Shown piece after piece: positions 26,411-35,304 of a DNA stretch of 47,182 bases. This stretch comes from an uncultured bacterium. Its GTDB lineage: Bacteria > Cloacimonadota > Cloacimonadia > Cloacimonadales > Cloacimonadaceae. Numbering within the stretch: the first letter of the stretch is position 1; every line of letters starts with the position of its first letter. The stretch is taken from positions 1 to 47,182 of the forward strand of contig CALGPA010000099.1 of NCBI GenBank assembly GCA_937960795.1, in the 5' to 3' direction. The notes beneath the pieces were generated by a model. The model saw nothing but the letters and a program-made list of their open reading frames with translations. It searched no databases and was not told the origin of the DNA. The position numbers and the translations under genes are program-made.

Positions 26411-26761
26411 ATGAAGAAAAGAGCAATATTAGTTGCCGGAATCATGCTGCTGTTTGCGGTCACCTTGGTGGCTAATAGCAAAAACAACCTGGAATATTTT
26501 GAAGTAGGCCCCAATCCTATGGACGAGAAGTGTATCATTGAATTGTCTTTTGCCACTGAGACAGCGATAGTCTTGACCATTGAGACCTTGCGCGGAGATG
26601 TGATCCGCACCTTATACAGCGGCAACGTGCATAAATACAGTGCTTTCAATTGGGAGCGTGATGATGCCCATGGCAATTGGGTGGCGCCCGGAGAATATCA
26701 TGTGGTGGTAAATTACCAGAGCCGTTATACCTCCACTAAAAAGACTTTGATATTGAAGTAA
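26411..26761 (+). CDS. Tiny secreted protein made only of a FlgD-Ig/sorting-like domain
   Basis: A signal peptide (MKKRAILVAGIMLLFAVTLVA) is followed directly by about 90 residues that look like the C-terminal domains of surface proteins: FEVGPNPMDEKCIIELSF, then IETLRGDVIRTLYSG, FNWERDDAHGNWVAPGEYHV and a final KKTLILK. No cargo domain is present. GAGAGGA precedes the ATG. It is 19 bases upstream of the MCE transporter permease, so it may be co-transcribed with it. It may be a stand-alone Ig-fold binder or a relic of a larger surface protein. Confidence 0.75.
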   Translation: MKKRAILVAGIMLLFAVTLVANSKNNLEYFEVGPNPMDEKCIIELSFATETAIVLTIETLRGDVIRTLYSGNVHKYSAFNWERDDAHGNWVAPGEYHVVVNYQSRYTSTKKTLILK

Positions 26762-26780
26762 CCCGCAGCTACACAAAGAT

Positions 26781-27545
26781 ATGACAACGAAAAGCGAAAA
26801 AAAGTCCGCTATGGGCTTTTTTTTGTTCATAGCTGCCACCCTTGAGGAGACCTTTCGGGTGAAATCTAACCGCCATGTAAGCTCGATGGTGGTGCTCAGG
26901 CAGATTTTGTTCACCGGATATGAAGCTCTTCCTTTGATCAGCTTTTTGGCTTTGGCGATCGGGGGATTGGTGATTCTGCAGGGGACGAATCTGCTCACGG
27001 GCTTTGGTCAGGGCATCTGGGTGCATGTGATCTTAGTGACGGTGGTGGTCAATGAACTTTCGGGGATATTGACGGCGCTGGTTGTCGTGGCGCGTAGTGG
27101 AACAGCGATTTCCACGGAATTGGGCAACATGAGGGTGCGCAGGGAGATTGATCTGATCGAATCCTTTGGCATCTCGCCGATCGGTTATCTGGTGGTATCC
27201 CGCATCTTCGGTGTGGTGATCGCCATGCTGATCTTGACATTGTATTTCAATCTCGTAGCGGTGCTGGGTGGTTGGCTCTTTTCGAGACTGTTCAATCCGC
27301 TTGAGTTTCGCGCTTTTATGAATGATTTTCTTTCGGTGCTCAAGATCTCTCACGTGGTTTCCGGCATTCTTAAGTCTATCTGCTTTGGAGTGATCATATC
27401 CTTGGTTTCCACCTATCATGGCATGCAGGTGGGACATGCAAGCACCGAGGTTCCGCAGCGCACCATCAAGGCTGTGGTGATCTCGATCTTTGCGGTGGTT
27501 TTGACAGATATGCTGATCACTTGGCTGTTTTGGGTCTTATCATGA
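26781..27545 (+). CDS. mlaE: MlaE-type permease of an MCE lipid ABC transporter
   Basis: The 254 residues carry the family signature VVVARSGTAISTELGNMRVR followed by EIDLIESFGISPIGYLVVSR, about five membrane segments and a C-terminal TIKAVVISIFAVVLTDMLIT. MlaE-type permeases sit in the inner membrane and work with an MCE (MlaD) ring to move phospholipids between membranes. The Shine-Dalgarno is weak. The stop overlaps the next start (ATGA), coupling it to the ATPase-like gene. Confidence 0.92.
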   Translation: MTTKSEKKSAMGFFLFIAATLEETFRVKSNRHVSSMVVLRQILFTGYEALPLISFLALAIGGLVILQGTNLLTGFGQGIWVHVILVTVVVNELSGILTALVVVARSGTAISTELGNMRVRREIDLIESFGISPIGYLVVSRIFGVVIAMLILTLYFNLVAVLGGWLFSRLFNPLEFRAFMNDFLSVLKISHVVSGILKSICFGVIISLVSTYHGMQVGHASTEVPQRTIKAVVISIFAVVLTDMLITWLFWVLS

Positions 27546-28189
27546 TAGTAAGATTTGACCATGTGAGCAGCAAAGAGGGGCTGAAAGATCTCAGCTTGAG
27601 TTTGGATCTGAGGAAAGTGACTCAGCTTTATGACCCTAGCGGCAATCTCGCCGGCAAGATATTGGCAGCGATCGCGGGTTTGGATGAGATCTATAGCGGC
27701 GAGATCTTTTTTGGAGAGCAGCGGATGCAGGATTTTCTCAAAGACGGTCCTCAGATCAGCAAGCTCGGCTATGTGTTTGATGAGGGCGTCATGCTCTCGA
27801 ATCTATCCTTGAGGGAGAATCTGCTCTTGCCTCTGAAGTGGTTGCAGCCGGAGCTGGATGAGAAAGAGACCGATTCTCTGATCGCCAGCTGGTTGGATGC
27901 TTTTGATATGGATCTGGACATGAAGCAGCGTCCGGTCAGTTACCGTCCGGGACAGCTTAAGCTTTTGGGCTTTGTGCGCACTTTGCTTATCGCTCCCAGG
28001 GTTCTGCTTTTGGACAATCCCTTTTATCTTTTGGATAAGAATCAACGGGCGGTGCTATACCGTAATCTATTGCGACTCAAAGCTTCATATCCGATGTTGA
28101 TAGCCAGTATAGATGATGAATTTGGCGCAAGCTTTTCTGATCTTCAGGTGGATCTGAGCAGACATCAAGAAAATATCAGCCAAGCGTGA
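27542..28189 (+). CDS. MlaF-like ABC ATPase with degenerate catalytic motifs
   Basis: ATG 27542 overlaps the permease stop. The 215-residue protein has the overall ABC layout in the MlaF position, yet each nucleotide motif is altered. Walker A reads SGNLAGKIL (no first Gly, and Ile instead of Ser/Thr after Lys39). The Q-loop Gln is Asp (YVFDEG). The signature LSGGQ reads YRPGQ. Walker B is VLLLDNP, with Asn159 for the catalytic Glu. The H-loop His is Ile190 (ASIDD). It may bind without hydrolysis, act as a structural subunit, or need an active ATPase encoded elsewhere. The intact frame and coupling argue against a simple pseudogene. Confidence 0.8.
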   Translation: MIVRFDHVSSKEGLKDLSLSLDLRKVTQLYDPSGNLAGKILAAIAGLDEIYSGEIFFGEQRMQDFLKDGPQISKLGYVFDEGVMLSNLSLRENLLLPLKWLQPELDEKETDSLIASWLDAFDMDLDMKQRPVSYRPGQLKLLGFVRTLLIAPRVLLLDNPFYLLDKNQRAVLYRNLLRLKASYPMLIASIDDEFGASFSDLQVDLSRHQENISQA

Positions 28190-28197
28190 TTCTTATC

Positions 28198-28226
28198 TTG
28201 ACAAAATTGAGCCCCCACAAAAGACT
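28198..28226 (+). promoter_or_regulatory. Possible internal promoter before the MCE gene
   Basis: TTGACA (28198-28203) occurs just after the ATPase-like stop, with a poor -10 (AAGACT) at 17 bases. Only the -35 is convincing. Confidence 0.2.
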
Positions 28227-28246
28227 TAGTTCGTCTGGAAAAATAT

Positions 28247-29335
28247 ATGAATTATAAGCTGGAACACACACGGCAGATTGTTTACGCGTTCATCATCATC
28301 CCCGTGGTGGTGCTGATCCTTACTATCGTGTTTATCGCGATACGGCAAAACATGTTTGAAAAGCGTTTCTTTTATAGCACCTCTTTGGAAAACGCCATCG
28401 GAGTGTCATCTCAGACTCCTGTCTTATACAAGGGTTTTGAGATTGGGCGTGTGCGGAATTTCGAGCTGGGTGATGATAGCATGATCCATGTCGATTTTTA
28501 TGTGCTCAAAAGATATCATCACCTTATCGTGGAAGAGAGCGTGATCTATCGCACCACGATTCCGATCACAAACAAGACGACTTTGGAATATGTGCGAGCG
28601 CCTCATTCAGACATACATCTTGAAGAAGGTAACTACATCATTTCCACGGATATGCCGGAGGGAAGGCAGTTGCTACGGCGCTATTCGCCCAAGAGCAGCG
28701 ATCCCATCGGCACGATCGTGGAGAATATCGAGATGCTCACCACCGAGTTAAACAATGATGACAACGCTGACAAAGGCGCGCTGATGCGCATCTTGGTCTC
28801 TGCGGCGGATCTCTCGCAGAAGGCGGATCTCACGCTTGATCTGCTCAATGAGAATCTGGCAGAGATGAGCAAATTGACTGTGGGCTTGAATCGAGAGTAT
28901 CAACCGGATGATGGGATGGTCTTGAGGATGGTCGGCAATCTGACGGATATCAGCCAGAGCATTGCGGGTCAGATGGATGAGATTGAGCACTTGATCTCCA
29001 CGGTGAATCTGGCAGCTCAGAACTATGCCGAGCCGGATAGCTTGATCATGCGTATGTTGGATCCCCGGGGGGATATCTTGATCGCGCCGCTGAGCACGTC
29101 TTTGTATGCTCTAAGTGGTAGTTTGCAGGAGACAGAGAAGATCCTGAGCAGCTTGTCTCGTGCAAATCCGGAGCTGCTTTTGATCATCAACAATCTCAAT
29201 GACACATTGTCTCGGGCAGCGCTTACATTGGAAGCTCTAAACAACAATCCTCTTTTGCGTAAGGGCATTCCGCCATCCCGGATTCGTTCCTATTCTCCCG
29301 AAAGCAGGATCCGCGAGGTTCCGGATGAGAATTAG
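28247..29335 (+). CDS. MlaD-like MCE-domain protein
   Basis: One N-terminal membrane helix (IVYAFIIIPVVVLILTIVFIAI) is followed by an MCE domain (about 40-140: FFYSTSLENAIGVSSQTPVL, then YKGFEIGRVRNFEL and VIYRTTIPITNKTTLEYVRA). A helical C-terminal region of ~200 residues contains repeats of the type LTTELNNDD, LTVGLNREY and LISTVNLAAQ. MCE proteins form hexameric rings in the periplasm that shuttle lipids. The order permease, ATPase, MCE matches mla loci. It overlaps the next gene by 11 bases. Confidence 0.87.
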   Translation: MNYKLEHTRQIVYAFIIIPVVVLILTIVFIAIRQNMFEKRFFYSTSLENAIGVSSQTPVLYKGFEIGRVRNFELGDDSMIHVDFYVLKRYHHLIVEESVIYRTTIPITNKTTLEYVRAPHSDIHLEEGNYIISTDMPEGRQLLRRYSPKSSDPIGTIVENIEMLTTELNNDDNADKGALMRILVSAADLSQKADLTLDLLNENLAEMSKLTVGLNREYQPDDGMVLRMVGNLTDISQSIAGQMDEIEHLISTVNLAAQNYAEPDSLIMRMLDPRGDILIAPLSTSLYALSGSLQETEKILSSLSRANPELLLIINNLNDTLSRAALTLEALNNNPLLRKGIPPSRIRSYSPESRIREVPDEN

Positions 29336-30194
29336 AGCTTTTGCAATATTGATCTTGCTGCTAAGCTTAGCGGCTTGCTCGCGTCCGCCAAGAGTGACGC
29401 AAGCGCCGGCAAAAAGTGCCGCGGACGTGACCCTGCGTTTGGCGCAGAATCTTGAGCAAAAGCATCGCGTTTTGGACAGTCGGCAGACCTATGAATCTGC
29501 CTTGAGTCAATATCGCTCTTTTGGAGATGTTCCCGGCGAGCTATCTGTTTTGGCTGGTTTAGCGAGATTGGCATATCTTGAGGGTGATTCGGCGGAATAT
29601 GACGACCTTCACGCTCGGATGAGTTTTTTGGTGGAAAATGCCGCTCCGGGACACGTCTATATCCTTCAGTTGCTGGATCTTTATCGGATGCAACAGGAGG
29701 CAGATTATGTCTCACTGGATGAAAGTGCTGAAGATTCATATGATTTTCCCATCCACGTCAGGATGCAGATCCTAAGCTACAAATTGCAGGCGGAATCATA
29801 TCTCAGGCCGGGTTTTAACTCAAGGCGCTACAATGATCTCTTGCGTTTGGCAGGAAGATATCGCAGAAGTCTTCGCTCAGACTTCACCGCTGATCCCTCG
29901 GTGCTATCTTCCGCCTTGTATGCCATGGCATACCATCAGTATCTGAATCAATCATATAGCACGGCAAACGATCATGTCGACGAAGTGGTGGCTTTGGATC
30001 TGCTGCATGAAAATTTCGTTGGTTTGGGCTATGCTCATTGGCTGCGGGGGAAGATCCACGAAGCCAATCAGGATGGACGTCAGGCCTTGGCGGATTATGT
30101 CCGTGCCGAGATCATCTTCACTGAATATGGTGTAGATGAGATGGTCGTCAAGACCCAAGCGGCACTGAGCCGTTTGCAAGGAGATAGACAATGA
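29325..30194 (+). CDS. TPR-like lipoprotein of the MCE locus
   Basis: Lipobox LAAC with Cys at residue 18. The mature protein is helical with TPR-like pairs (HRVLDSRQTYESALSQYRSF; SVLAGLARLAYLEGDSAEYD; ALYAMAYHQYLNQSYSTAND; AHWLRGKIHEANQDGRQALA). GAGG precedes the ATG within the MCE gene end. It has no similarity that I can see to MlaA, MlaB or MlaC. Its position suggests an envelope partner of the MCE protein, perhaps the outer-membrane side; that is inference. The stop overlaps fabI (ATGA). Confidence 0.72.
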   Translation: MRIRAFAILILLLSLAACSRPPRVTQAPAKSAADVTLRLAQNLEQKHRVLDSRQTYESALSQYRSFGDVPGELSVLAGLARLAYLEGDSAEYDDLHARMSFLVENAAPGHVYILQLLDLYRMQQEADYVSLDESAEDSYDFPIHVRMQILSYKLQAESYLRPGFNSRRYNDLLRLAGRYRRSLRSDFTADPSVLSSALYAMAYHQYLNQSYSTANDHVDEVVALDLLHENFVGLGYAHWLRGKIHEANQDGRQALADYVRAEIIFTEYGVDEMVVKTQAALSRLQGDRQ

Positions 30195-30955
30195 ACATGA
30201 AAGGAAAAAAGGCCCTGATATTGGGCATTGCAAATAAACACAGCATTGCATATGGGATCGCAAAATCCCTATCGGAACAAGGGGTTGAGTTGGCTCTGAG
30301 CTATGCTTCTCCCACGCTTGCCAAGCGGGTGAATCCCATCGCCGATGAGCTGGGGATCAAGCTCCGCTTGGAATGTGATCTCAGCAAAGGTAACGACATT
30401 AAACGTATGATGAGTCTCCTCGCCGAAGAGTGGGATGGCATAGATTATCTGGTTCACAGCGTAGCATTTGCGCCCTCGAGTGACCTGAATATTCCGTTTC
30501 ATCATTGCAGCCGTCATGGGTTTTTGACGGCGATGGACATCTCGGTCTATTCGCTGATCGCGGTGGTTCGTGAGGCAGAAGCTCTGCTGAAGCCGGGCTC
30601 ATCAGTAATCACGCTTTCATACTACGGCGCTCAGAAAGTGGTGCCAAATTATGGTGTTATGGGGATAGCCAAAGCTGCTTTGGAAGCATCGGTGCGCTAT
30701 CTTGCTCATGCAGTCGGAGATAAAGGAGTGAGGGTCAATGCGATCTCAGCGGGCCCGATCCGAACTCTTTCATCTTCCGCCATTGGCGGCATCTCACAGA
30801 TGCAAAGGCGCATCGAAAAGACTGCTCCCCTAGCCCGCAATATTGAACAGGAGGATATAGCCAAGACCGCACTTTTCCTGCTCTCCGATCTCGCTTCAGG
30901 CGTGACCGGAGACATCTTGTTTGTCGATGCAGGAAGCTCGATAATGGCATACTAA
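30191..30955 (+). CDS. fabI: Enoyl-[acyl-carrier-protein] reductase, FabI type
   Basis: Reduces the enoyl-ACP double bond in the last step of fatty-acid elongation. The NADH site GIANKHSIAYGIAKSLSEQG, VHSVAFAP, and the catalytic pair in SYYGAQKVVPNYGVMGIAKA (Tyr-x6-Lys) identify FabI rather than FabL or FabV. AGPIRTLSSSAI and GDILFVDAGSSIM complete the fold; 254 residues are normal. AAGGAG 7 bases before ATG 30191 decides the start. It lies downstream of the MCE genes, so fatty-acid synthesis and lipid transport share a transcript. Confidence 0.95.
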   Translation: MNMKGKKALILGIANKHSIAYGIAKSLSEQGVELALSYASPTLAKRVNPIADELGIKLRLECDLSKGNDIKRMMSLLAEEWDGIDYLVHSVAFAPSSDLNIPFHHCSRHGFLTAMDISVYSLIAVVREAEALLKPGSSVITLSYYGAQKVVPNYGVMGIAKAALEASVRYLAHAVGDKGVRVNAISAGPIRTLSSSAIGGISQMQRRIEKTAPLARNIEQEDIAKTALFLLSDLASGVTGDILFVDAGSSIMAY

Positions 30956-30958
30956 ACG

Positions 30959-32218
30959 ATGAGATTATTTACAAACGCCTCCCTCCCGACCGGTTCAACA
31001 GCCCTCAAACGCGTCAATGTGCTCTTTGATGAGCAGATCATCAAAATCTCCACAGACGAGATCATCACCGAAGAAGAGCCTGAGATTATCGATCTCAAAG
31101 GCAAGATCCTGCTGCCCGGAGCCATTGATATTCATAGCCACATCATCACCGACGATGAGACTCTTACACAAGATCTTTTGGCCGCCACAAAATCGGCGAT
31201 CAAAGGTGGCTGGACTTGCCTGTCCGAGCTGAGCTATCACACAAGCTCGCCTATTTTTGACAGCCTTGATCTCAAAAAAAGGATCTCGATGTTAAAGGAT
31301 AGCATCCACTGCGATATGGCATTGTGGGCACATGTCGATGTGACGGATTATCCATATTATGCGGAAAGCGCTCAAGAGCTCTGGGCACAAGGAGCCTCCG
31401 GGATCTGCATTATGCAGCCCACGCCAAATGAGGCTATTGCGGCTCTGAGTTTTGACGACATCATGGATCTCTTTATGGATATCTACGAGAGTGACACTTG
31501 CTTTGCCTTCCAAGGCTTTGATCCGGATTGCTCACCTGAGTTTAGCTTCGAAGCGCAATTGGAGGGGATCAAGAAGCTCCTTAGGCGCATGCAGGAGAAC
31601 CCTATCCACATCCCCAGAGTATCTTCATATCCGATGATAGAATTTATAAACAGCATCTCCAAGCGTAGCGATATTTCCTTTGCGCTAAACATAGCGGATC
31701 TGATGCATCTGCTTGCTCCAGATGATTTCCCTGCTTTGTGGGAAGCTGATCTTGCCGAGCATTATGAGCTTTTTTATGAGCTGCTAAGGACAAACAAGAT
31801 CTATATCCTCTCAAACAGCAGCGGGGCAGGCTCCAAAATCAGCGATATCTTTTCGGGAAGCCCATCAGAGATCATGGAATATAGCTATCTTTGGCTCTTA
31901 TCTGAGCTATGGAAAAAGCGCAAGATCCCTTTGGCGACCTGTCTGAAAATGACCAGTGAGAACCCGGCTAAACGCTTGGGCATCTACCCCCAAAAAGGGC
32001 GCATAGATGCGGGCTCTGATGCTGATTTCGTGATCTACAATCCCGAGGTCAACACCATGATTAGCAGCCCCACCGGAAGGGATCTTGAGCTGGTGGGAAG
32101 TTTTGAGTCCGTGTGGTTACGCGGCGAAAAGCAGGATCCGGATTCTGCTCCCGGCGGTGCTTATTGCGCTCGCACAAAAAGCCCCAAGAGGCGGCACAAT
32201 AAAAGCAGCTGGATCTAA
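30959..32218 (+). CDS. Dihydroorotase-like amidohydrolase, apparently lacking metal ligands
   Basis: The 419 residues follow the cyclic amidohydrolase plan: an N-terminal beta-sandwich (IIDLKGKILLPGAIDIHSH), AIKGGWTCLSELSYH, and a closing ENPAKRLGIYPQKGRIDAGS then DADFVIYNP. The H-x-H pair (His59, His61) is kept. The position of the bridging carbamylated lysine reads GASGICIMQP with Ile, the later His ligands are not evident, and the DHAPH-type aspartate motif is replaced by SNSSGAGSK. A catalytic dihydroorotase is therefore doubtful; a PyrC'-like structural role or a different chemistry is possible. It lies between fabI and tldE. Confidence 0.75.
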   Translation: MRLFTNASLPTGSTALKRVNVLFDEQIIKISTDEIITEEEPEIIDLKGKILLPGAIDIHSHIITDDETLTQDLLAATKSAIKGGWTCLSELSYHTSSPIFDSLDLKKRISMLKDSIHCDMALWAHVDVTDYPYYAESAQELWAQGASGICIMQPTPNEAIAALSFDDIMDLFMDIYESDTCFAFQGFDPDCSPEFSFEAQLEGIKKLLRRMQENPIHIPRVSSYPMIEFINSISKRSDISFALNIADLMHLLAPDDFPALWEADLAEHYELFYELLRTNKIYILSNSSGAGSKISDIFSGSPSEIMEYSYLWLLSELWKKRKIPLATCLKMTSENPAKRLGIYPQKGRIDAGSDADFVIYNPEVNTMISSPTGRDLELVGSFESVWLRGEKQDPDSAPGGAYCARTKSPKRRHNKSSWI

Positions 32219-32247
32219 CAATTATAATAATGAACAAGGATAAACAC

Positions 32248-33576
32248 ATGAATGAGCAACTCAAGTATCTACATGAGGCTCTAAAAGGTGAATCCGGAAT
32301 CAAGTACCAATTGCATCTGCATAGATGGCAAACCGATTTCCTTCGCTTTTATCAGAGCCAGACAAACTACAATATCAGCAAAGACTCGATCACGCTCTCG
32401 GGCTCCCTATACAAAGACAAAAAGCCCTATAGTTTTAGCATCGACAGCCCGGACAAAGCCAAGATCGATACCGCTTTGAAGACCGCTCTTGCGATGATCG
32501 ACCACATGCCCGAAGATCCGGATTTTGTGGATCTGGAAGATGATCTGAGCCTTGCAGAGCCCAAAGATATTCCGGATAACATCTCCGGGATTCCCCTAGG
32601 CAAGAAGACAGAGATCCTCACAAGGCTAGCCAAGCTGGCAGATGAGCATGATTTTGAGCTATATGGCACCTTCATCTGCAATCTCCAAAGCTATCATATG
32701 ATCAATAGCAATAAACTGGACAAATCCGGCACCCAGTCTCCGATCTATCTGGAGGTCAAGGCCGTGCATCGTCTGAGCCAGGTAACTGTTCTGGAAACAT
32801 TTGGCGGAGAAGACTTCGGATACTTTGATGAAGAGAACTTTGCCGCAAACTTGCTGGATAAGATCAAGGCTGCCAAAAACCCGGTGGTGGACGTGGAGCC
32901 CGGCGAATATGAGGTGATCCTTGCTCCTCGTTGCGTAGCAGAATTTACCCAATATCTTGCCTACGGCATGTCCGCTTTTTCGCTGGATAGGAACAGCAGC
33001 TTCTTTGAAGGCAAGGTGGACACTCGGGTCTTCCCGGAGATCTTCAGCATCACGGATGATCCCGAAGATCCTGAGCTGATTCACAGCGATTATGGCGATG
33101 GCGGACACATCTATCGCCCGCTTAAGCTCATCGAAAATGGCTATTTCCGCGCATTCATGTGCGGCAGCTATTTCCATCATAAATTGGGCTTGCCCAAAAA
33201 CGGGAATCAGGGTAGCTGTCTGTCCATTTCTCCGGGTTCAGAGAGGCTGGATACGATGATCTCAAAAGTGAAGAAAGGCCTTTATATCTCGAGCTTGCAC
33301 TATATGAATTTCATCAATCCCAAAGAGACTTCGCTGACCGGCCTTACTCGGGATGGCACTTTCTTGATCGAGGATGGCAAAATCACCAAAGTCGTGAACA
33401 ACCTACGCTTCACCGAGAAGATATCTCGCATCTTTGAAAACATTGTGGATCTGGAAGACAGCGCCACCAGCATACCATTCTCGGATAACTACGCAGACTT
33501 TAGTGTGAGAGCCATCAAAGCTCCGCATGCACTGATCGCGAGATTCTACATCAGCTCATCTACCAGGACAATTTAG
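32248..33576 (+). CDS. tldE: TldE/PmbA-like subunit of the TldD/TldE protease
   Basis: The ATG at 32248 has AAGGA 7 bases upstream and is preferred to 32230. The ~440 residues show the TldD/PmbA fold (KTEILTRLAKLADEHDFELY; YEVILAPRCVAEFTQYLAY; ISPGSERLDTMISKVKKGLY; FLIEDGKITKVVNNLRFTEK). The HExxxH zinc motif is absent, as expected for the non-catalytic partner. TldD and TldE form a heterodimeric metalloprotease that degrades unfolded peptides or trims modified peptides. The catalytic partner follows. Confidence 0.85.
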   Translation: MNEQLKYLHEALKGESGIKYQLHLHRWQTDFLRFYQSQTNYNISKDSITLSGSLYKDKKPYSFSIDSPDKAKIDTALKTALAMIDHMPEDPDFVDLEDDLSLAEPKDIPDNISGIPLGKKTEILTRLAKLADEHDFELYGTFICNLQSYHMINSNKLDKSGTQSPIYLEVKAVHRLSQVTVLETFGGEDFGYFDEENFAANLLDKIKAAKNPVVDVEPGEYEVILAPRCVAEFTQYLAYGMSAFSLDRNSSFFEGKVDTRVFPEIFSITDDPEDPELIHSDYGDGGHIYRPLKLIENGYFRAFMCGSYFHHKLGLPKNGNQGSCLSISPGSERLDTMISKVKKGLYISSLHYMNFINPKETSLTGLTRDGTFLIEDGKITKVVNNLRFTEKISRIFENIVDLEDSATSIPFSDNYADFSVRAIKAPHALIARFYISSSTRTI

Positions 33577-33586
33577 GATTAGAATT

Positions 33587-35026
33587 ATGGAACATAAGAT
33601 AAAGCAAATCATCAGCAAACTGGATAGTCCGCAGATCAGCTTTGCCGACGTCCGGATTACTTTTACAGACTATGAAAGCATCACCTTCATGAATGGAAAT
33701 CTGAGAGGCTATGACAGCTCCAAGGCGTCCCCTGCAATCGGCATCAGGGTGCTCATCGACGGCTGTTTTGGCTTTGCCGGATCCAAGGATCTCAGCGATG
33801 CCTCCATAGACAAACTCATAGCCAGAGCAAAATCAAATGCCACTCATGGCGCCAAGTTTCAGAAAGAAAAGCTAAGCTTTCCCGCACTACCGGCGACCAT
33901 CGGGGAATATATCCATCAGCCGGAGATAGATCCATTTCAGATGTCTTTGGAAGAGAAGTTGGATTACTTCAAGAAACTGGCTGAGTTGATCAAGCCTCAG
34001 GCTAAGATCGTGAACTCCCACGTTGCAGCTGAATTTGAGCGCCAAGAGAAGTATTATGCCAATTCTGAAGGCAGCTATAGCCACACTTTGGTTTACAACA
34101 CTCTTCCCCTCATGGGGGTCGTAGCAGCAGATGCCGGCGTGATCCAATCCCGCACCTGGCCGGGACACATGAGTGCCGGCCGTGCCGGATTTGAGCTCTT
34201 TTACCGGCAGCAGTTTATGGAGAATACCGAGCGTATAATCAAAGAAGCGACGGATCTGCTCAGCGCTCCGACCATCACAGAAGAAAAGGCAGATATCATC
34301 ATCGGCGGCGGTCATTTGGCGCTGCAGCTTCACGAATCGATCGGCCACGCCACTGAGGCAGACCGCATCTTCGGACAGGAAATCTCCTATGCCGGCAAGA
34401 CCTTCGTCAAGCCATCCATGCTGGGTAGTTTCAAATACGGCTCCGATATCTTAAATGTATATAGCGACAGCACTGATCCCCGTGGCCTGGGCTACCATCC
34501 CTTGGATGATGAGGGAGTTCCCGGCAAGCGCGTGGATATCATCAAAGATGGGATCCTCGTAGATCAGCAGACATCGCGGCACATCGCTCATAAACTGGGG
34601 CTGGAGCCGTCTTCAAACATGAAGGCGTCTTTTGCGGACGATATTCCGCTGGTGCGGATGAGCAATCTCTGTATTGCCCCGGGACTGGGAAGCCTTAAGG
34701 ATCTGATAGCTGATACCGAGCATGGTTATCTGCTTGATTTCACCAAGACTTGGAGCATAGACGACAATCGGAACAACTTCCAATTCACCACTGAGATCGG
34801 CTATAAGATCCAAGATGGCAAGATCACCTCAATCGTCAAAGAGCCCACCTATTATGGGATCACTCCGGAGTTTTGGAACGCTTGCGATAGGATCTGCGGT
34901 GAGGAAGAATGGGCATATCACTCCACCTTCCACTGCGGAAAAGGAGAGCCCGGACAGGTCATGCGCCTATCCCACGGAGTAGCTCCGGCGAGATTTAAGA
35001 ATATAAACGTCAGCGTTAAGATATAG
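33587..35026 (+). CDS. tldD: TldD zinc metalloprotease subunit
   Basis: The zinc motif HESIGHATEAD is present (about residue 248), in the typical context GGGHLALQLHESIGHATEAD. The C-terminal block HCGKGEPGQVMRLSHGVAPA is also characteristic. At 479 residues it is full length. It lies 10 bases after tldE and is the last gene of the run. Its end overlaps the end of the convergent DUF3795-like gene by 11 bases. No substrate peptide or RiPP gene is visible nearby, so a general peptide-turnover role is the simpler reading. Confidence 0.93.
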   Translation: MEHKIKQIISKLDSPQISFADVRITFTDYESITFMNGNLRGYDSSKASPAIGIRVLIDGCFGFAGSKDLSDASIDKLIARAKSNATHGAKFQKEKLSFPALPATIGEYIHQPEIDPFQMSLEEKLDYFKKLAELIKPQAKIVNSHVAAEFERQEKYYANSEGSYSHTLVYNTLPLMGVVAADAGVIQSRTWPGHMSAGRAGFELFYRQQFMENTERIIKEATDLLSAPTITEEKADIIIGGGHLALQLHESIGHATEADRIFGQEISYAGKTFVKPSMLGSFKYGSDILNVYSDSTDPRGLGYHPLDDEGVPGKRVDIIKDGILVDQQTSRHIAHKLGLEPSSNMKASFADDIPLVRMSNLCIAPGLGSLKDLIADTEHGYLLDFTKTWSIDDNRNNFQFTTEIGYKIQDGKITSIVKEPTYYGITPEFWNACDRICGEEEWAYHSTFHCGKGEPGQVMRLSHGVAPARFKNINVSVKI

Positions 35027-35303
35027 AGCTAAGGTTTTTGAGCCGATTTGCGATATCGCGCTCAAACTCCTCATCGCTGAAATCGGGATCTCTGGTCTCG
35101 ATCCATAGCCGGCAGGGAGCCTTGCCGCAAGGACCGCAGCTGGAAAATCCCTGATCGGTGGCACAAGAGTATATTGGGCAGTGTGTTTTGTTGTAATACG
35201 CTGCCCAAGAAACTTTTCCTTCCAACTCGTTGCAGCCCTCGCATTCTACTTTGTAAGCCCGGCAATCTGTCGCGCAGACTACCCCGCATATACTTTGCTT
35301 CAT
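35016..35303 (-). CDS. Small Cys-rich DUF3795-like protein
   Basis: The 95 residues have many cysteines in pairs: MKQSICGVVCATDCRAYKVE, then CEGCNEL, HCPIYSCATD and FSSCGPCGKAPCRLW. This matches the DUF3795 pattern, a presumed metal- or FeS-binding small protein of unknown function. AAGGAAG precedes the ATG. Only one base separates it from the sensor kinase stop, so both are on one transcript. The 3' end overlaps tldD antisense. Confidence 0.75.
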   Translation of the reverse strand: MKQSICGVVCATDCRAYKVECEGCNELEGKVSWAAYYNKTHCPIYSCATDQGFSSCGPCGKAPCRLWIETRDPDFSDEEFERDIANRLKNLSSIS

Positions 35304-35304
35304 A

